Source: a virus
Virus record (IMG/VR): IMGVR_UViG_3300046535_000487
Location: 1 to 23,966 of that record
Reading direction: 5' to 3' (one strand)
DNA: 23,966 bases
Within the stretch, counting starts at the first letter, position 1, and every line of letters begins with the position of its first letter. A model generated the notes under the pieces. It made no database searches, was not told where the DNA came from, and was given only the letters and a program-made list of their open reading frames with translations. Positions 7,976 to 14,961 of the stretch are shown here, piece after piece. The translations under genes and the position numbers were made by a program.

Positions 7976-8251
7976 ATGTTCCAAGGCGACGTCACGCTGC
8001 GCGGCGGCGAGGCGACGATCGTCTGGGGCTATCGGACGGCGGCCGTCCTGCGCGAGTGGACGGCCTACCGGACGCCAGGCGGCGCCTGGACGCTGCGCGG
8101 GACGGTGACGCGGGCGGATCCGTTTTCGCTGCGCCAGGCCGATCTCAAATTCACGGCGCCGCGGATCGGCGGGCATTTTTGCTGGCCGATCCTCGGCGTC
8201 ACCCTCACCGGTACCTCGCTCGCGGGCCAACTCGGGCCGCCGGAGTCCTAA
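7976..8251 (+). CDS. Small hypothetical tail protein
   Basis: A 91-residue protein starting immediately after the tail tube stop. It is beta-rich with several Trp (IVWGYR, REWTAYRTPGGAWTLRGT) and has no transmembrane or catalytic signature. Its place between the tube protein and the tail chaperone, plus the lack of spacing, makes a virion or assembly role likely. I do not recognise a family. Confidence 0.7.
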   Translation: MFQGDVTLRGGEATIVWGYRTAAVLREWTAYRTPGGAWTLRGTVTRADPFSLRQADLKFTAPRIGGHFCWPILGVTLTGTSLAGQLGPPES

Positions 8252-8252
8252 A

Positions 8253-8702
8253 ATGTCGCGTTTCGTCCGACCGGAAACCACGACGATCGCCCTGAGCGGC
8301 GGCGATACCCTCACGATCCGCCGGCGCCTGAGCGCGGGCGAGGCCCGGGCCCGCACCGAACGCTGGACCGAGCAAGTCGAGGATCCGACGACCGGCGGCG
8401 TCAAGCTGATCCCGCGCCTCACCCGCGCCGGCCTGGCGACGATTACGGCGTACCTCCTCGACTGGACGCTCACCGACGACGCCGGGCACCGCGTCGAGAT
8501 CCAGGGGATCGGCCAGGCCGAGCTCGAGGCGATCGTCGACAACCTCGACGGCGACGCCTTCGCCGAGATCCGCCTGGCGATCGAGGCGCACGAGGACGCG
8601 ATGCGCGCCGAGCGCGAGGCGCAAAAAAAAACGGATGGGCCGAGCGCGTCGTCGCCGATCTCGCCATTGCTCGCCGCTGTGGCTGGCGGTACGAATGGGT
8701 AA
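8253..8702 (+). CDS. Tail assembly chaperone, short form (gpG-like)
   Basis: A 149-residue protein in the lambda gpG position, directly before the tape measure gene. Such chaperones coat the tape measure protein during tail assembly and are not in the mature virion. The body has an alpha-beta start (TIALSGGDTLTIRRRLSAGEARAR) and helical later half (ELEAIVDNLDGDAFAEIRLAIEAHED). At codons 125-126 it passes through a run of nine A at 8623-8631 where ribosomes can slip to give the longer form. The short-form tail after the slip site is low-complexity Ser/Pro/Ala, as expected of a read-through tail with little function. Confidence 0.88.
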   Translation: MSRFVRPETTTIALSGGDTLTIRRRLSAGEARARTERWTEQVEDPTTGGVKLIPRLTRAGLATITAYLLDWTLTDDAGHRVEIQGIGQAELEAIVDNLDGDAFAEIRLAIEAHEDAMRAEREAQKKTDGPSASSPISPLLAAVAGGTNG

Positions 8703-8776
8703 CGGATCTCGACGCTGACGTGTACGCGATCCTCGTCGACGAATTGCTGAAGGAACAAGCGCAGGCCGAGGCCTAA
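8253..8776 (+). CDS. Tail assembly chaperone, -1 frameshift product (gpGT-like)
   Basis: A -1 shift on the heptamer A_AAA_AAA (8624-8630) rereads base 8630 and continues in the -1 frame. The predicted fusion is 174 residues: 126 from the short form plus 48 (NGWAERVVADLAIARRCGWR...). The extension contains GWRYEWVTDLDADVYAILV, a compact acidic/aromatic domain with plausible coding character, whereas the short-form frame here is low complexity. It ends at 8776, 3 bases before the tape measure ATG. No start codon suits the T segment alone. Frameshifted G/GT pairs are conserved in long-tailed phages. Confidence 0.86.
8624..8630 (+). promoter_or_regulatory. Programmed -1 ribosomal frameshift slippery site
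   Basis: The zero-frame codons CAA AAA AAA ACG contain the canonical X_XXY_YYZ heptamer A_AAA_AAA within a nine-A run (8623-8631), in a region otherwise very GC-rich. GC-rich sequence downstream (from 8632) could form a stimulatory structure. A Shine-Dalgarno-like stimulator upstream is not obvious. Confidence 0.85.
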
Positions 8777-8779
8777 CCG

Positions 8780-10438
8780 ATGCCGATTACGGGAAAGTTT
8801 GAGGCCGATTTTTCGCAATTCTCGAGCGCGACGAAGGGCGCCAATGAGGATCTGAAGTCGCTCGGCACGACGGCGACGACGACGACGGCGCAGATCACGA
8901 GTCTCGAGAAGGCGACGACGACGGCCGGGCCGCGGGCCTCGTCGCTCGCCGAGTCCTATCATAAATTCGACGGCGCCCTGAACGCCGTCGGGATCCATAT
9001 CGGCCCGCAGATCAAGGCGATCGAGGATATCGGGAACGCCGCCGGCAAGAGCGCGAGCGAGATCGGCCTGCTCGGATCGGCCGGGCTCGTCGCCGGCGCC
9101 GCGCTGGCGGGCTGGAATTTCGGTCGCTGGATCGCCGGGATCACGGGCGCGGACCAAGCGATCGTCACCTTTGCGGACCATTTATTTAATACCGGACTCC
9201 GCGCGCAAGAAGCCGGCGCCGTGCAAGATTCAATCGCGCTCGCCTTTCAGCGCACCAAGATCCATGCGACGAGCGCGGCGCAGGCGCTCCAACTGAATAC
9301 GCAATGGGCCAAAGAGCACCAGGCCGCGGCGAAGGCCGACGCGAAGGCACACAACGATTGGGCCGCCGCGATGGTCGAAGTCAACTCGGCCGGCAAAGGC
9401 TGGCAGGGGACGCTCGAGACGATCGACGGGGAAACCGTCGAGGCCGTCAAGTACTACCTGGCCGCCGGCGTCTCGCAGGGCGCGCTCGCGAAAGCGTACG
9501 AGCTCACCGATACGCAAGTGAAAGCCGTCGCGGCGTCATTGGCCGCGGCAACCGCGGCGTCACGCGCGGCGGCCGAGGCGGCGGAAAAAGACGCGAAGGC
9601 GATCGCGGCGCATTGGGCCGACGTCGGGAAAGTCGTCGATCAAGTCCTCGGCAAGGATGCCCTCGAGACGGCGACGAATTGGACCGACGCGATCGGCGCG
9701 CTCGGCGGATCGCTCGACAAACTCTCAAACGAGCAACTCGTCGAGCTCCAGGCGGCGATGCGGGGCGGGATCGAGGCGCTCGGGAAAATGGGGCAACTGA
9801 CGAGCGCGCAATCGTCACAATTCGCGGCGCTCATGGCCGCGGCGGCGGCGGCGATTCCGCCGATCAAAGAATTGACGGCGGCGAGCGAGGACTATACCGC
9901 CGAAGCGAACGCGATCGCGAAGGCGAATGATGAACTGATCGCGTCGATGCTCAAGGTACAAAGCACCGCCACGACGGGGAAAACGGCCCAACAAACCGCG
10001 ACGGATCGCGCGAATCAATCATTCGGCGGCGGGACGCTCGGCGCCGTCACGAGCGCGAACACGAGCCCGGAGATCCTCTCCTGGATGAGTAAGGGGTACA
10101 CCCTCGGCGAGGCGATCGCGATTGCCATGGGCCAGGGCGCGCAGATTATCGGGCGCTCACCGACGCAACTCAATGCGATCTCCGGCGGCAATTTCCGAGC
10201 GGCCGGCGGGCCCGTCACGGCCGGCGGCGCGTACGTCGTGGGCGAGCGCGGGCCCGAGCTCTTTACGCCCGGCGTCTCGGGCACGATCAGTCCGACCGCG
10301 CCCGGCGCCGGCGGCGTCGCTGTCGCGATGACGGTCAACTATCCGATCATGAACGATCCCGCGGCGCTCGATCAGCTCGCCCGCCTCGTCGGCCAGGCCG
10401 TGATGGCGCGCGTCACCCGGCCGGGCACCCTCGTATGA
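8780..10438 (+). CDS. Tail tape measure protein
   Basis: A 552-residue protein, mostly helical with Ala/Thr-rich repeats, following the chaperone as usual. A glycine-rich hydrophobic segment LLGSAGLVAGAALAGWNFGRW lies near residues 97-117. Long coiled segments (ATAASRAAAEAAEKDAKAIAA) follow, and the C-terminal block FRAAGGPVTAGGAYVVGERGPELF is a recurrent tape-measure ending. It sets tail length and probably assists DNA delivery; at about 1.5 angstrom per residue it implies a short tail near 80 nm (rule from other siphophages). The last codons overlap the hub gene by ATGA. Confidence 0.93.
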   Translation: MPITGKFEADFSQFSSATKGANEDLKSLGTTATTTTAQITSLEKATTTAGPRASSLAESYHKFDGALNAVGIHIGPQIKAIEDIGNAAGKSASEIGLLGSAGLVAGAALAGWNFGRWIAGITGADQAIVTFADHLFNTGLRAQEAGAVQDSIALAFQRTKIHATSAAQALQLNTQWAKEHQAAAKADAKAHNDWAAAMVEVNSAGKGWQGTLETIDGETVEAVKYYLAAGVSQGALAKAYELTDTQVKAVAASLAAATAASRAAAEAAEKDAKAIAAHWADVGKVVDQVLGKDALETATNWTDAIGALGGSLDKLSNEQLVELQAAMRGGIEALGKMGQLTSAQSSQFAALMAAAAAAIPPIKELTAASEDYTAEANAIAKANDELIASMLKVQSTATTGKTAQQTATDRANQSFGGGTLGAVTSANTSPEILSWMSKGYTLGEAIAIAMGQGAQIIGRSPTQLNAISGGNFRAAGGPVTAGGAYVVGERGPELFTPGVSGTISPTAPGAGGVAVAMTVNYPIMNDPAALDQLARLVGQAVMARVTRPGTLV

Positions 10439-12717
10439 GCGCCTACCCGGCGCCGTGTCTGCTCGGCAACCGGCTGAACGCCTTCCGCCTGAACTATCTC
10501 GCGAGCTATCGGATCTGGATTCAGATCGGCGGCGCCTGGACGGCAAGCGGCCAGGATTGTCTCGTCGACTCGCTCACGATCGCCGACCGGCTGAACGACG
10601 TCCCGAACACCTTGATCGCGACCGTGCGCGGCCTAAAGCCGATCGAGGGCCAGATCGTGCGCGTCGCGCTCGGGACGAAAAACGCGCCGCCGATCTTCGT
10701 CGGCACGATCCTCCGCGTGACGCGTATCTGGGGCGCCGATAATCCGCGCCATGTGCTCTACAACATCGAAGCGACCGATCCGACCTGGTTGCTCAATGCC
10801 GTGATCGTGTCTGCGAAATATACGAACCAATCGGCGTCCGCGATCGCGGCCGATCTCCTCACGCGGGCGCCGGCCGGGTTTACCGGGCAAATTCAACCGG
10901 ACCTGCCGGTGCTGCAAGAGATCAGTTTTACGAACACGACGATCATGGACGCCTTCGTGCAACTCGCGACGCGGATCGGCGGGTACACGTTGTGCGACTA
11001 CGCGAGCCGCGTGTACCTCGCCCTCGCGCCGCCGGTGATCACGCCGGCGCCGCTGAACGCGGCGCACCAGTCGCTCTCGAATGTCTCGTACGTGCGCGAT
11101 TTAACGCAGATCGTGACGCGCGCGATCGTCGAGGGCGGCGGTGGGAACGCGCTCACGGCCGTCCTGGCCGGGAGCACGATCTTACCCGTCGACGTGATCG
11201 CGTGGTACGCCGCGGGCGGCGGGTTTGTCCGCTCGGGCCCGCAACGGATCGCCTACACCGGGATCACGGCGGGCGGCACGGGCGCGTATGTCGGATCGGG
11301 CACGGCGCCGAGTACGGCACCGACGGCCGCGCTCGGCGCCGGCACGAGCGCCCTTGGCCTCGGCTACTACCAATACGCTTACACCTGGCTCACGGCGAGC
11401 GGCGAAACGCTCCCGAGCCCGATCGGGGCGGTCGTCTTAGCACCCCAAAACGATCCGACCTCTGGCCCGACGATGACGCCGGATTTGTCCACGACGCCGT
11501 CCTCTGCCCCATTGGCGGTGGGTGACGTGGTAGATATCGCGGTGCAATTCGCGTACGACACGGCGTTCACGCAGGGCGTCAGCAATCTCGTCATCGGGCA
11601 AACGGGGCTCGTGGTCCCACGCTGGAACTTCAATTCGAATAACACGGCCGCCGCGATCAACTACATCGCGTCAGGCACCATCGGTCCGCCGGCAAAATTT
11701 GCGCGGGTCTACTGGCGGAAAAACGGCGGGCCGTGGCTGAACAACGGCCTCCACACCTGGGGCCAAGGCGATTACGTGCTGAGGGGAATGATCTACAACT
11801 CCGATAACGTGGGTGTTCCCGGCGCGGGCAACAATCTGTATCGGACGGCTGTCGCGGGGATCGCCGTGGGGCCGACCGGCGTCACGGCGCGCAAGGTCTA
11901 CCGGACGGCCGCCAGTGCGGGACAACTCAAACTGCACACGACGATCGCGGACAACACCACCACCGCGCTCGCCTCCTACGACAACACCGCCGACGGGGCC
12001 CTCGGCGCGAACGCGCCCACCGTCGATACCGCGGGGATCGTGCAACAAACAAAGCAAGTGCTGGCGGGCTCGACGTCGATCCTTGTGACGAGTGTCGGCC
12101 CGTTTCCCGCGGCCGGCGGGTTCGCCGTGATCGGGCAACAAGTGATCCGGTTCACCGGGGTCTCGAGCAATTCACTGATCGGGATTCCCGCGAGCGGCGC
12201 CGGCGCGCTCGTGCAGTCCGTCTCCTGGGGGATGGCGATCACGATGGCGCCCTCCCTCACGGGCGTCACGGGGATCGTGTATGACATTCGGCAGGGCGAT
12301 CAGGTGAACCTCGTCGCGATCATGGATGATCAGACGGCGCAACAGACGCTCGCGGCGCTCGTCGGCGGCACGGGGATCCGCGAGTCACTCTTACAGGACG
12401 GGCGGATCTCGCTGACCGAGGCGAGCGCCCGCGGCCAGGCCTTGCTCGTCGCCCACCGATCGGTCCTGGAAACCTTTACGCACCGATCGCGCGATCCGAA
12501 TACGCGATCGGGCGCGCTCGTCGACGTCAACCTCCCGGCGCCGACCGATATCGTCGGGACGTTTCGCCTCCAGGACGTCACGATCCGCACGTTCAATCCG
12601 CGCGGCCTCGCGCCGCCCGTGTACGACGCCTCGAGCTCGTCGCAACTGTTTACATTCGAGGATCTGCTCAGACAGATCAGTAACACGGCGCCGCCACCGG
12701 CGACGGGAGAATACTAG
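10435..12717 (+). CDS. Tail hub / central tail protein with inserted beta domains
   Basis: A 760-residue protein coupled to the tape measure gene. Residues 1-235 and 600-760 look like the two parts of a tail hub (gp27-like) fold: LVDSLTIADRLNDVPNTLIATV with IVRVALG and FVGTILRVTR early, and DQVNLVAIMDDQTAQQTL late. The middle is inserted modules. A 35-residue beta module (VLAGSTILPVD...GGGFVRSGPQRIAYTG) at 242-276 recurs at 541-575 (VLAGSTSILVT...GGFAVIGQQVIRFTG). Between them is a fibronectin-III-like region, YAYTWLTASGETLPSP (314-329) and ARKVYRTAASAGQLKLHTTI (485-504). Residues about 337-475 interrupt that region and use a less GC-biased codon set. The hub role is inferred from position and fold pattern; the inserts are likely surface or carbohydrate-binding modules. 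Confidence 0.8.
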   Translation: MSAYPAPCLLGNRLNAFRLNYLASYRIWIQIGGAWTASGQDCLVDSLTIADRLNDVPNTLIATVRGLKPIEGQIVRVALGTKNAPPIFVGTILRVTRIWGADNPRHVLYNIEATDPTWLLNAVIVSAKYTNQSASAIAADLLTRAPAGFTGQIQPDLPVLQEISFTNTTIMDAFVQLATRIGGYTLCDYASRVYLALAPPVITPAPLNAAHQSLSNVSYVRDLTQIVTRAIVEGGGGNALTAVLAGSTILPVDVIAWYAAGGGFVRSGPQRIAYTGITAGGTGAYVGSGTAPSTAPTAALGAGTSALGLGYYQYAYTWLTASGETLPSPIGAVVLAPQNDPTSGPTMTPDLSTTPSSAPLAVGDVVDIAVQFAYDTAFTQGVSNLVIGQTGLVVPRWNFNSNNTAAAINYIASGTIGPPAKFARVYWRKNGGPWLNNGLHTWGQGDYVLRGMIYNSDNVGVPGAGNNLYRTAVAGIAVGPTGVTARKVYRTAASAGQLKLHTTIADNTTTALASYDNTADGALGANAPTVDTAGIVQQTKQVLAGSTSILVTSVGPFPAAGGFAVIGQQVIRFTGVSSNSLIGIPASGAGALVQSVSWGMAITMAPSLTGVTGIVYDIRQGDQVNLVAIMDDQTAQQTLAALVGGTGIRESLLQDGRISLTEASARGQALLVAHRSVLETFTHRSRDPNTRSGALVDVNLPAPTDIVGTFRLQDVTIRTFNPRGLAPPVYDASSSSQLFTFEDLLRQISNTAPPPATGEY

Positions 12718-12720
12718 CCT

Positions 12721-13302
12721 ATGGCGATCAACCGCGCGCCCTTTAACGCCCTCGTCGACGACGACGGATCGAACACCCTCGGCTCGCCCTGGAACAAACA
12801 AGCGATCAAGGACGTGATCCTCGATCCCGTCGACACGGCGATCGGCCCGGCGCCCGTGGCGACCGTCCTCACCCATGCGAGCGGCGTCGATGCGCACGTC
12901 GGCGCGTTTACGTTTGTGTCGGCCGCCTTTCCGGCCGGGACCGTGGGACAGTACGACACCCTCGAGATCGAGGTCGAGGCGACCTTTCCGATCAGTAGTA
13001 CGAATGTCTTTTTGCTATGGCAACAGGCGTCGACCGATTACAACCTCGCGACACTCTCCTCGATGGGCAACGCGCCGGCGGCGGGGTATACCGCCTGCCG
13101 GATCACCTTGCGGCGCTATATGACGAGCGACGGGGCGATCTTTGTGCTGACCGTCGGGGGCGCGAATCCGGGCGCCGTGTTTGTGTCGATTCAAACGATT
13201 ACCTCGTGGCCGGGCGCCTTCTCGCTGGCGCTCCAACATAGCGGCGTCGCCGCCGGCGGCCAGGTGGTCTACAAATGGACGGTGCGCAAGATCACCGGGT
13301 AA
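12721..13302 (+). CDS. Tail tip / fibre-like protein
   Basis: A 193-residue protein. The N-terminus MAINRAPFNALVDDDGSN, followed by a WNKQAIKDVILDPVD helix, resembles the attachment segment seen at the start of phage tail-tip or fibre proteins. From about residue 45 it is beta-rich (HVGAFTFVSAAFPAGTV; YDTLEIEVEATFP; QVVYKWTVRKITG), consistent with a jelly-roll-like receptor-binding domain. It lies just after the hub, 3 bases from its stop, where receptor-binding proteins are commonly encoded. There is no catalytic motif, so adhesion rather than depolymerase activity is the better guess. Confidence 0.68.
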   Translation: MAINRAPFNALVDDDGSNTLGSPWNKQAIKDVILDPVDTAIGPAPVATVLTHASGVDAHVGAFTFVSAAFPAGTVGQYDTLEIEVEATFPISSTNVFLLWQQASTDYNLATLSSMGNAPAAGYTACRITLRRYMTSDGAIFVLTVGGANPGAVFVSIQTITSWPGAFSLALQHSGVAAGGQVVYKWTVRKITG

Positions 13303-13314
13303 AGGGGGAGGGGC

Positions 13315-13590
13315 ATGGCGGCACCCGACAAAAAACAGTACACCGAACGCCCGCGCAAAGTGCTCGCGGCCGCCTACGATCCCGCGGCGGATCCGCCGCA
13401 GGCCGTGTTCTGTCCCTGCGGCGCCTGGCCCGCGCCACACGTGCACGTCGATCCCGGCCCGGGGCGCGTCATTGTCGAGACCGACGTACTCGTCTGGGAC
13501 GCCGCCGTGCCCGATCGCCTGGTCGCCGTGCTGACCGCCGAAGAATTCGCGGCGCAGTATGGGAACGTGCCCACCGTCGGCGGGGTGTGA
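13315..13590 (+). CDS. Hypothetical protein after the tail genes
   Basis: A 91-residue protein with a strong ribosome-binding site (AAAGGGGGAGGGG, 13302-13314) just upstream. It has one CPCG and a His-rich APHVHVD in the middle, together a possible but incomplete metal site, then strands VIVETDVLVWD and a C-terminal LTAEEFAAQYG helix. No membrane segment or signal peptide. Family not recognised. Confidence 0.72.
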   Translation: MAAPDKKQYTERPRKVLAAAYDPAADPPQAVFCPCGAWPAPHVHVDPGPGRVIVETDVLVWDAAVPDRLVAVLTAEEFAAQYGNVPTVGGV

Positions 13591-13608
13591 CCAACAAAGG
13601 GGGAGAGT

Positions 13609-13749
13609 ATGACGACGCTCAAGATCGTGCTGATGATCGCGGCGTTTTTGCTCGAGGTGTTCGCGGCGCTCGGCGTGCCGTCGCCGCGGCTGAACCTGAT
13701 CGCGGCCGGCCTGGCGTGTTGGCTCGCCGCGCTCATCCTCCCGTTGTAA
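13609..13749 (+). CDS. Tiny two-helix membrane protein (holin candidate)
   Basis: A 46-residue protein with a good ribosome-binding site (AAAGGGGGAGAG, 13597-13608). Two hydrophobic segments, residues 4-22 (KIVLMIAAFLLEVFAALGV is the core) and 29-46 (NLIAAGLACWLAALILPL), are joined by a short PSPRL turn, so it should form a membrane hairpin. It follows the tail genes, where holins are frequent, but it is shorter than most holins and lacks a charged C-terminal tail. Small two-helix proteins of unknown role are common in phages, so lysis is a hypothesis only. Confidence 0.7.
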   Translation: MTTLKIVLMIAAFLLEVFAALGVPSPRLNLIAAGLACWLAALILPL

Positions 13750-13769
13750 GGGCGCCCGGGCGCGCGACG

Positions 13770-13886
13770 ATGCCCCAGGCGCGACGACCGCGCGGGCGTA
13801 AGCGCCTCACGTCGGCGCTCGTCCTGCTCGCCGTCCTCGAGCTCGCCGCCGCGCTGTTCGTGCTGTGGGAATGGTATGGACGCTGA
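13770..13886 (+). CDS. Tiny single-helix membrane protein
   Basis: A 38-residue protein with a very basic N-terminus (MPQARRPRGRKRLT) and one hydrophobic helix (15-33) ending WEWYGR. This fits an N-in single-span peptide. It starts 20 bases after the preceding membrane protein, without an obvious ribosome-binding site, and its last codons overlap the 3' end of the tRNA-Val gene on the opposite strand. A membrane partner of the preceding protein is conceivable. Its small size leaves a real chance that it is not expressed. Confidence 0.5.
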   Translation: MPQARRPRGRKRLTSALVLLAVLELAAALFVLWEWYGR

Positions 13887-13950
13887 CGGACTCGAACCGC
13901 CGACCTCCTCGGTGTGAACGAGGCGCTCTAACCAACTGAGCTAAGCGTCC
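13877..13950 (-). tRNA. tRNA-Val (anticodon CAC)
   Basis: Read on the minus strand, the gene folds completely. The acceptor stem is GGACGCT/AGCGTCC (7 of 7 pairs), the D arm GCTC/GAGC, the anticodon stem CCTCG/CGAGG around loop TTCACAC with anticodon CAC, and the T arm GGCGG/CCGTC around TTCGAGT. The discriminator is A, and CCA is not encoded directly. It lies between the late genes and the integrase cluster. It could be a phage-borne tRNA or mark the attachment site: integrases often use tRNA 3' ends. Neither flank looks like host DNA. Confidence 0.95.
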
Positions 13951-14126
13951 CAACGCTCGATCCGGTTCGTGCACGGTTCGAGCAATCTGTAACCACCTGC
14001 GAAATAACGCCTTCTGTCTTACGACTCAAGCGTGTGAAACCCGCGTCTAGTGACGCCGTGATCCGCCGAAACCCTCAATAAATCCGCGAATTCTGCCGGT
14101 TTTCGGCGGTTTCCTCGAACCTTGGG

Positions 14127-14148
14127 CCGTGAAAACTTCGCGGTTTTT
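14127..14148 (+). terminator. Possible rho-independent terminator of the late operon
   Basis: CCGTG (14127-14131) pairs with CGCGG (14139-14143), including one G-U pair, around a 7-base loop and is followed by five T (14144-14148). It lies downstream of all rightward late genes and before the leftward integrase operon. The stem is short, so termination efficiency is uncertain, and the same bases belong to a larger inverted repeat. Confidence 0.4.
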
Positions 14149-14173
14149 ATTGAATGTTTTCGAGTGTTTTTTG

Positions 14174-14199
14174 CTCGAACCTTCGAGGGTAGGTTCGAG
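14174..14199. promoter_or_regulatory. Operator-like dyad CTCGAACC-N10-GGTTCGAG
   Basis: A perfect 8-base inverted repeat with a 10-base spacer and a further TTCGAG inside the spacer. The two half-sites are one helical repeat apart in the usual sense for a dimeric DNA-binding protein. The same octamer recurs singly at five further places between 13891 and 14329. Confidence 0.5.
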
Positions 14200-14250
14200 A
14201 CGCACGAGGCCACAGGCGCGCCGGCCTGGGGGATTTCATCGAACCTAAGA

Positions 14251-14273
14251 CCTCGTGCGATTGACGCACGAGG
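14251..14273. repeat. Perfect 9-base hairpin CCTCGTGCG/CGCACGAGG
   Basis: Nine bases (14251-14259) pair perfectly with 14265-14273 around the loop ATTGA. There is no T run on either side, so it does not look like an intrinsic terminator. Its right arm is one of three GCACGAGGCC copies in the region. Confidence 0.7.
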
Positions 14274-14332
14274 CCATACCCGACGCGAAACGAGGCCTCG
14301 GGCTCGGTGCACGAGGCCATAGGTTCGAGGGG

Positions 14333-14602
14333 TTAGGCGTCGATCGGGAGGGGCTCGATCCGCGCGCACTGCATACAGACGCGCGGCGTCGAGGCGGGCA
14401 CCTGGGGCGCCCTGGCGGGATTGTAGGCGAGCGCGGCGCCGCAGCGATCGCAGGCGGCGACGGCCGCGCCCGCGGGCGCCTGGCCGTCTGGATAGTCCTC
14501 GAGGCGCCGGCAGATCCAGGCGTCGGGCCGGCCGGGCGCCGAGGGCTCGAGCCCGCCCGGGGTGTAACGGTAGAACCGGCCCGGATCGACGCGCCGGCCC
14601 AT
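14333..14602 (-). CDS. Small zinc-ribbon protein
   Basis: An 89-residue protein on the minus strand. ATG at 14602 overlaps the stop of the upstream gene (TAATG). Two Cys pairs, CDRC (51-54) and CMQC (76-79), are spaced as in a zinc ribbon, and the N-terminal half is loop-like with Pro/Gly (GRFYRYTPGGLEPSAPGRPD). It is third in the integrase operon. It probably binds nucleic acid or a protein partner; nothing more specific can be said. Confidence 0.72.
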   Translation of the reverse strand: MGRRVDPGRFYRYTPGGLEPSAPGRPDAWICRRLEDYPDGQAPAGAAVAACDRCGAALAYNPARAPQVPASTPRVCMQCARIEPLPIDA

Positions 14603-14961
14603 TACCGGCGCGCCTTCCGGCCGACGAGCTCGGCCGCGATCAGAATCAAGCGGCCCGTGATGAAGGATCGGCCGTCCTCGTCGAGATCCTCGCTCGTTTG
14701 ATCGAGCATGAAGGCGGCCCGCAATCTGACTAGCTCGTCGGTTGAGAGCGATCGGTACAAGGCGCCGGCGCCGCCGGCCTCGGCCTCGCTCGCCAGCATG
14801 GCGATCTCGTTCACGCTCACGATGTTTGCGTCGGCGACGATCCGATCGGCCTCGGCCTTCGAGTAGCGGCCGGCCTCGGCGAGCTCCAACGTATAGCCCC
14901 AGCCGCCCGGCCGCCACCAAGCGCGATGCTCGTACGACCAAATGACGTAGTCGGCTGTCAC
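14602..14961 (-). CDS. Conserved-looking phage hypothetical (WSYEHRAWWRPGG motif)
   Basis: A 119-residue protein starting with GTG at 14961, which overlaps the integrase stop (GTGA). The opening YVIWSYEHRAWWRPGG and then GYTLELAEAGRYSKAEADRIVADAN form a pattern I associate with a small phage protein domain of unknown function. The second half (LYRSLSTDELVRLRAAF... LILIAAELVGR) is helical. It lies between the integrase and a zinc-ribbon protein. An excisionase-like or regulatory role is possible but unsupported. Confidence 0.75.
   Translation of the reverse strand: MTADYVIWSYEHRAWWRPGGWGYTLELAEAGRYSKAEADRIVADANIVSVNEIAMLASEAEAGGAGALYRSLSTDELVRLRAAFMLDQTSEDLDEDGRSFITGRLILIAAELVGRKARR

Larger units (their letters stand above)
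13951..14332. repeat. Non-coding region with composite direct and inverted repeats
   Basis: No convincing gene is present in these 382 bases, which are less GC-rich than the flanks. GGTTCGAG or its complement occurs at 13975-13982 (+), 14114-14121 (-), 14174-14181 (-), 14192-14199 (+) and 14322-14329 (+), with a 7-base version at 14239-14245 (-). The same octamer lies in the tRNA T loop (13891-13898). GCACGAGGCCA occurs at 14202, 14266 and 14309, with an inverted CCTCGTGC at 14251. The two motifs combine into a 20-base inverted repeat (14239-14258 with 14309-14328, 18 of 20 matching). A second long inverted repeat pairs 14075-14090 with 14137-14153. Placed between a tRNA and an integrase operon, this could be an attachment region with integrase arm sites, a replication origin or a regulatory hub. 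Confidence 0.8.

Noticed and set aside
7358-9181. 607-residue minus-strand open frame opposite tail genes
   Set aside because: Low-complexity Arg-rich composition, no start signals, fully antisense to tail tube, chaperone and tape measure genes.
13951-14332. CRISPR array
   Set aside because: Repeats are short, inverted as well as direct, and irregularly spaced; no spacer pattern and no cas genes.
14019-14369. 116-residue minus-strand frame and 66-residue plus-strand frame in the repeat region
   Set aside because: No ribosome-binding site and no domain; sequence is dominated by the repeat motifs, so a non-coding role is more likely.
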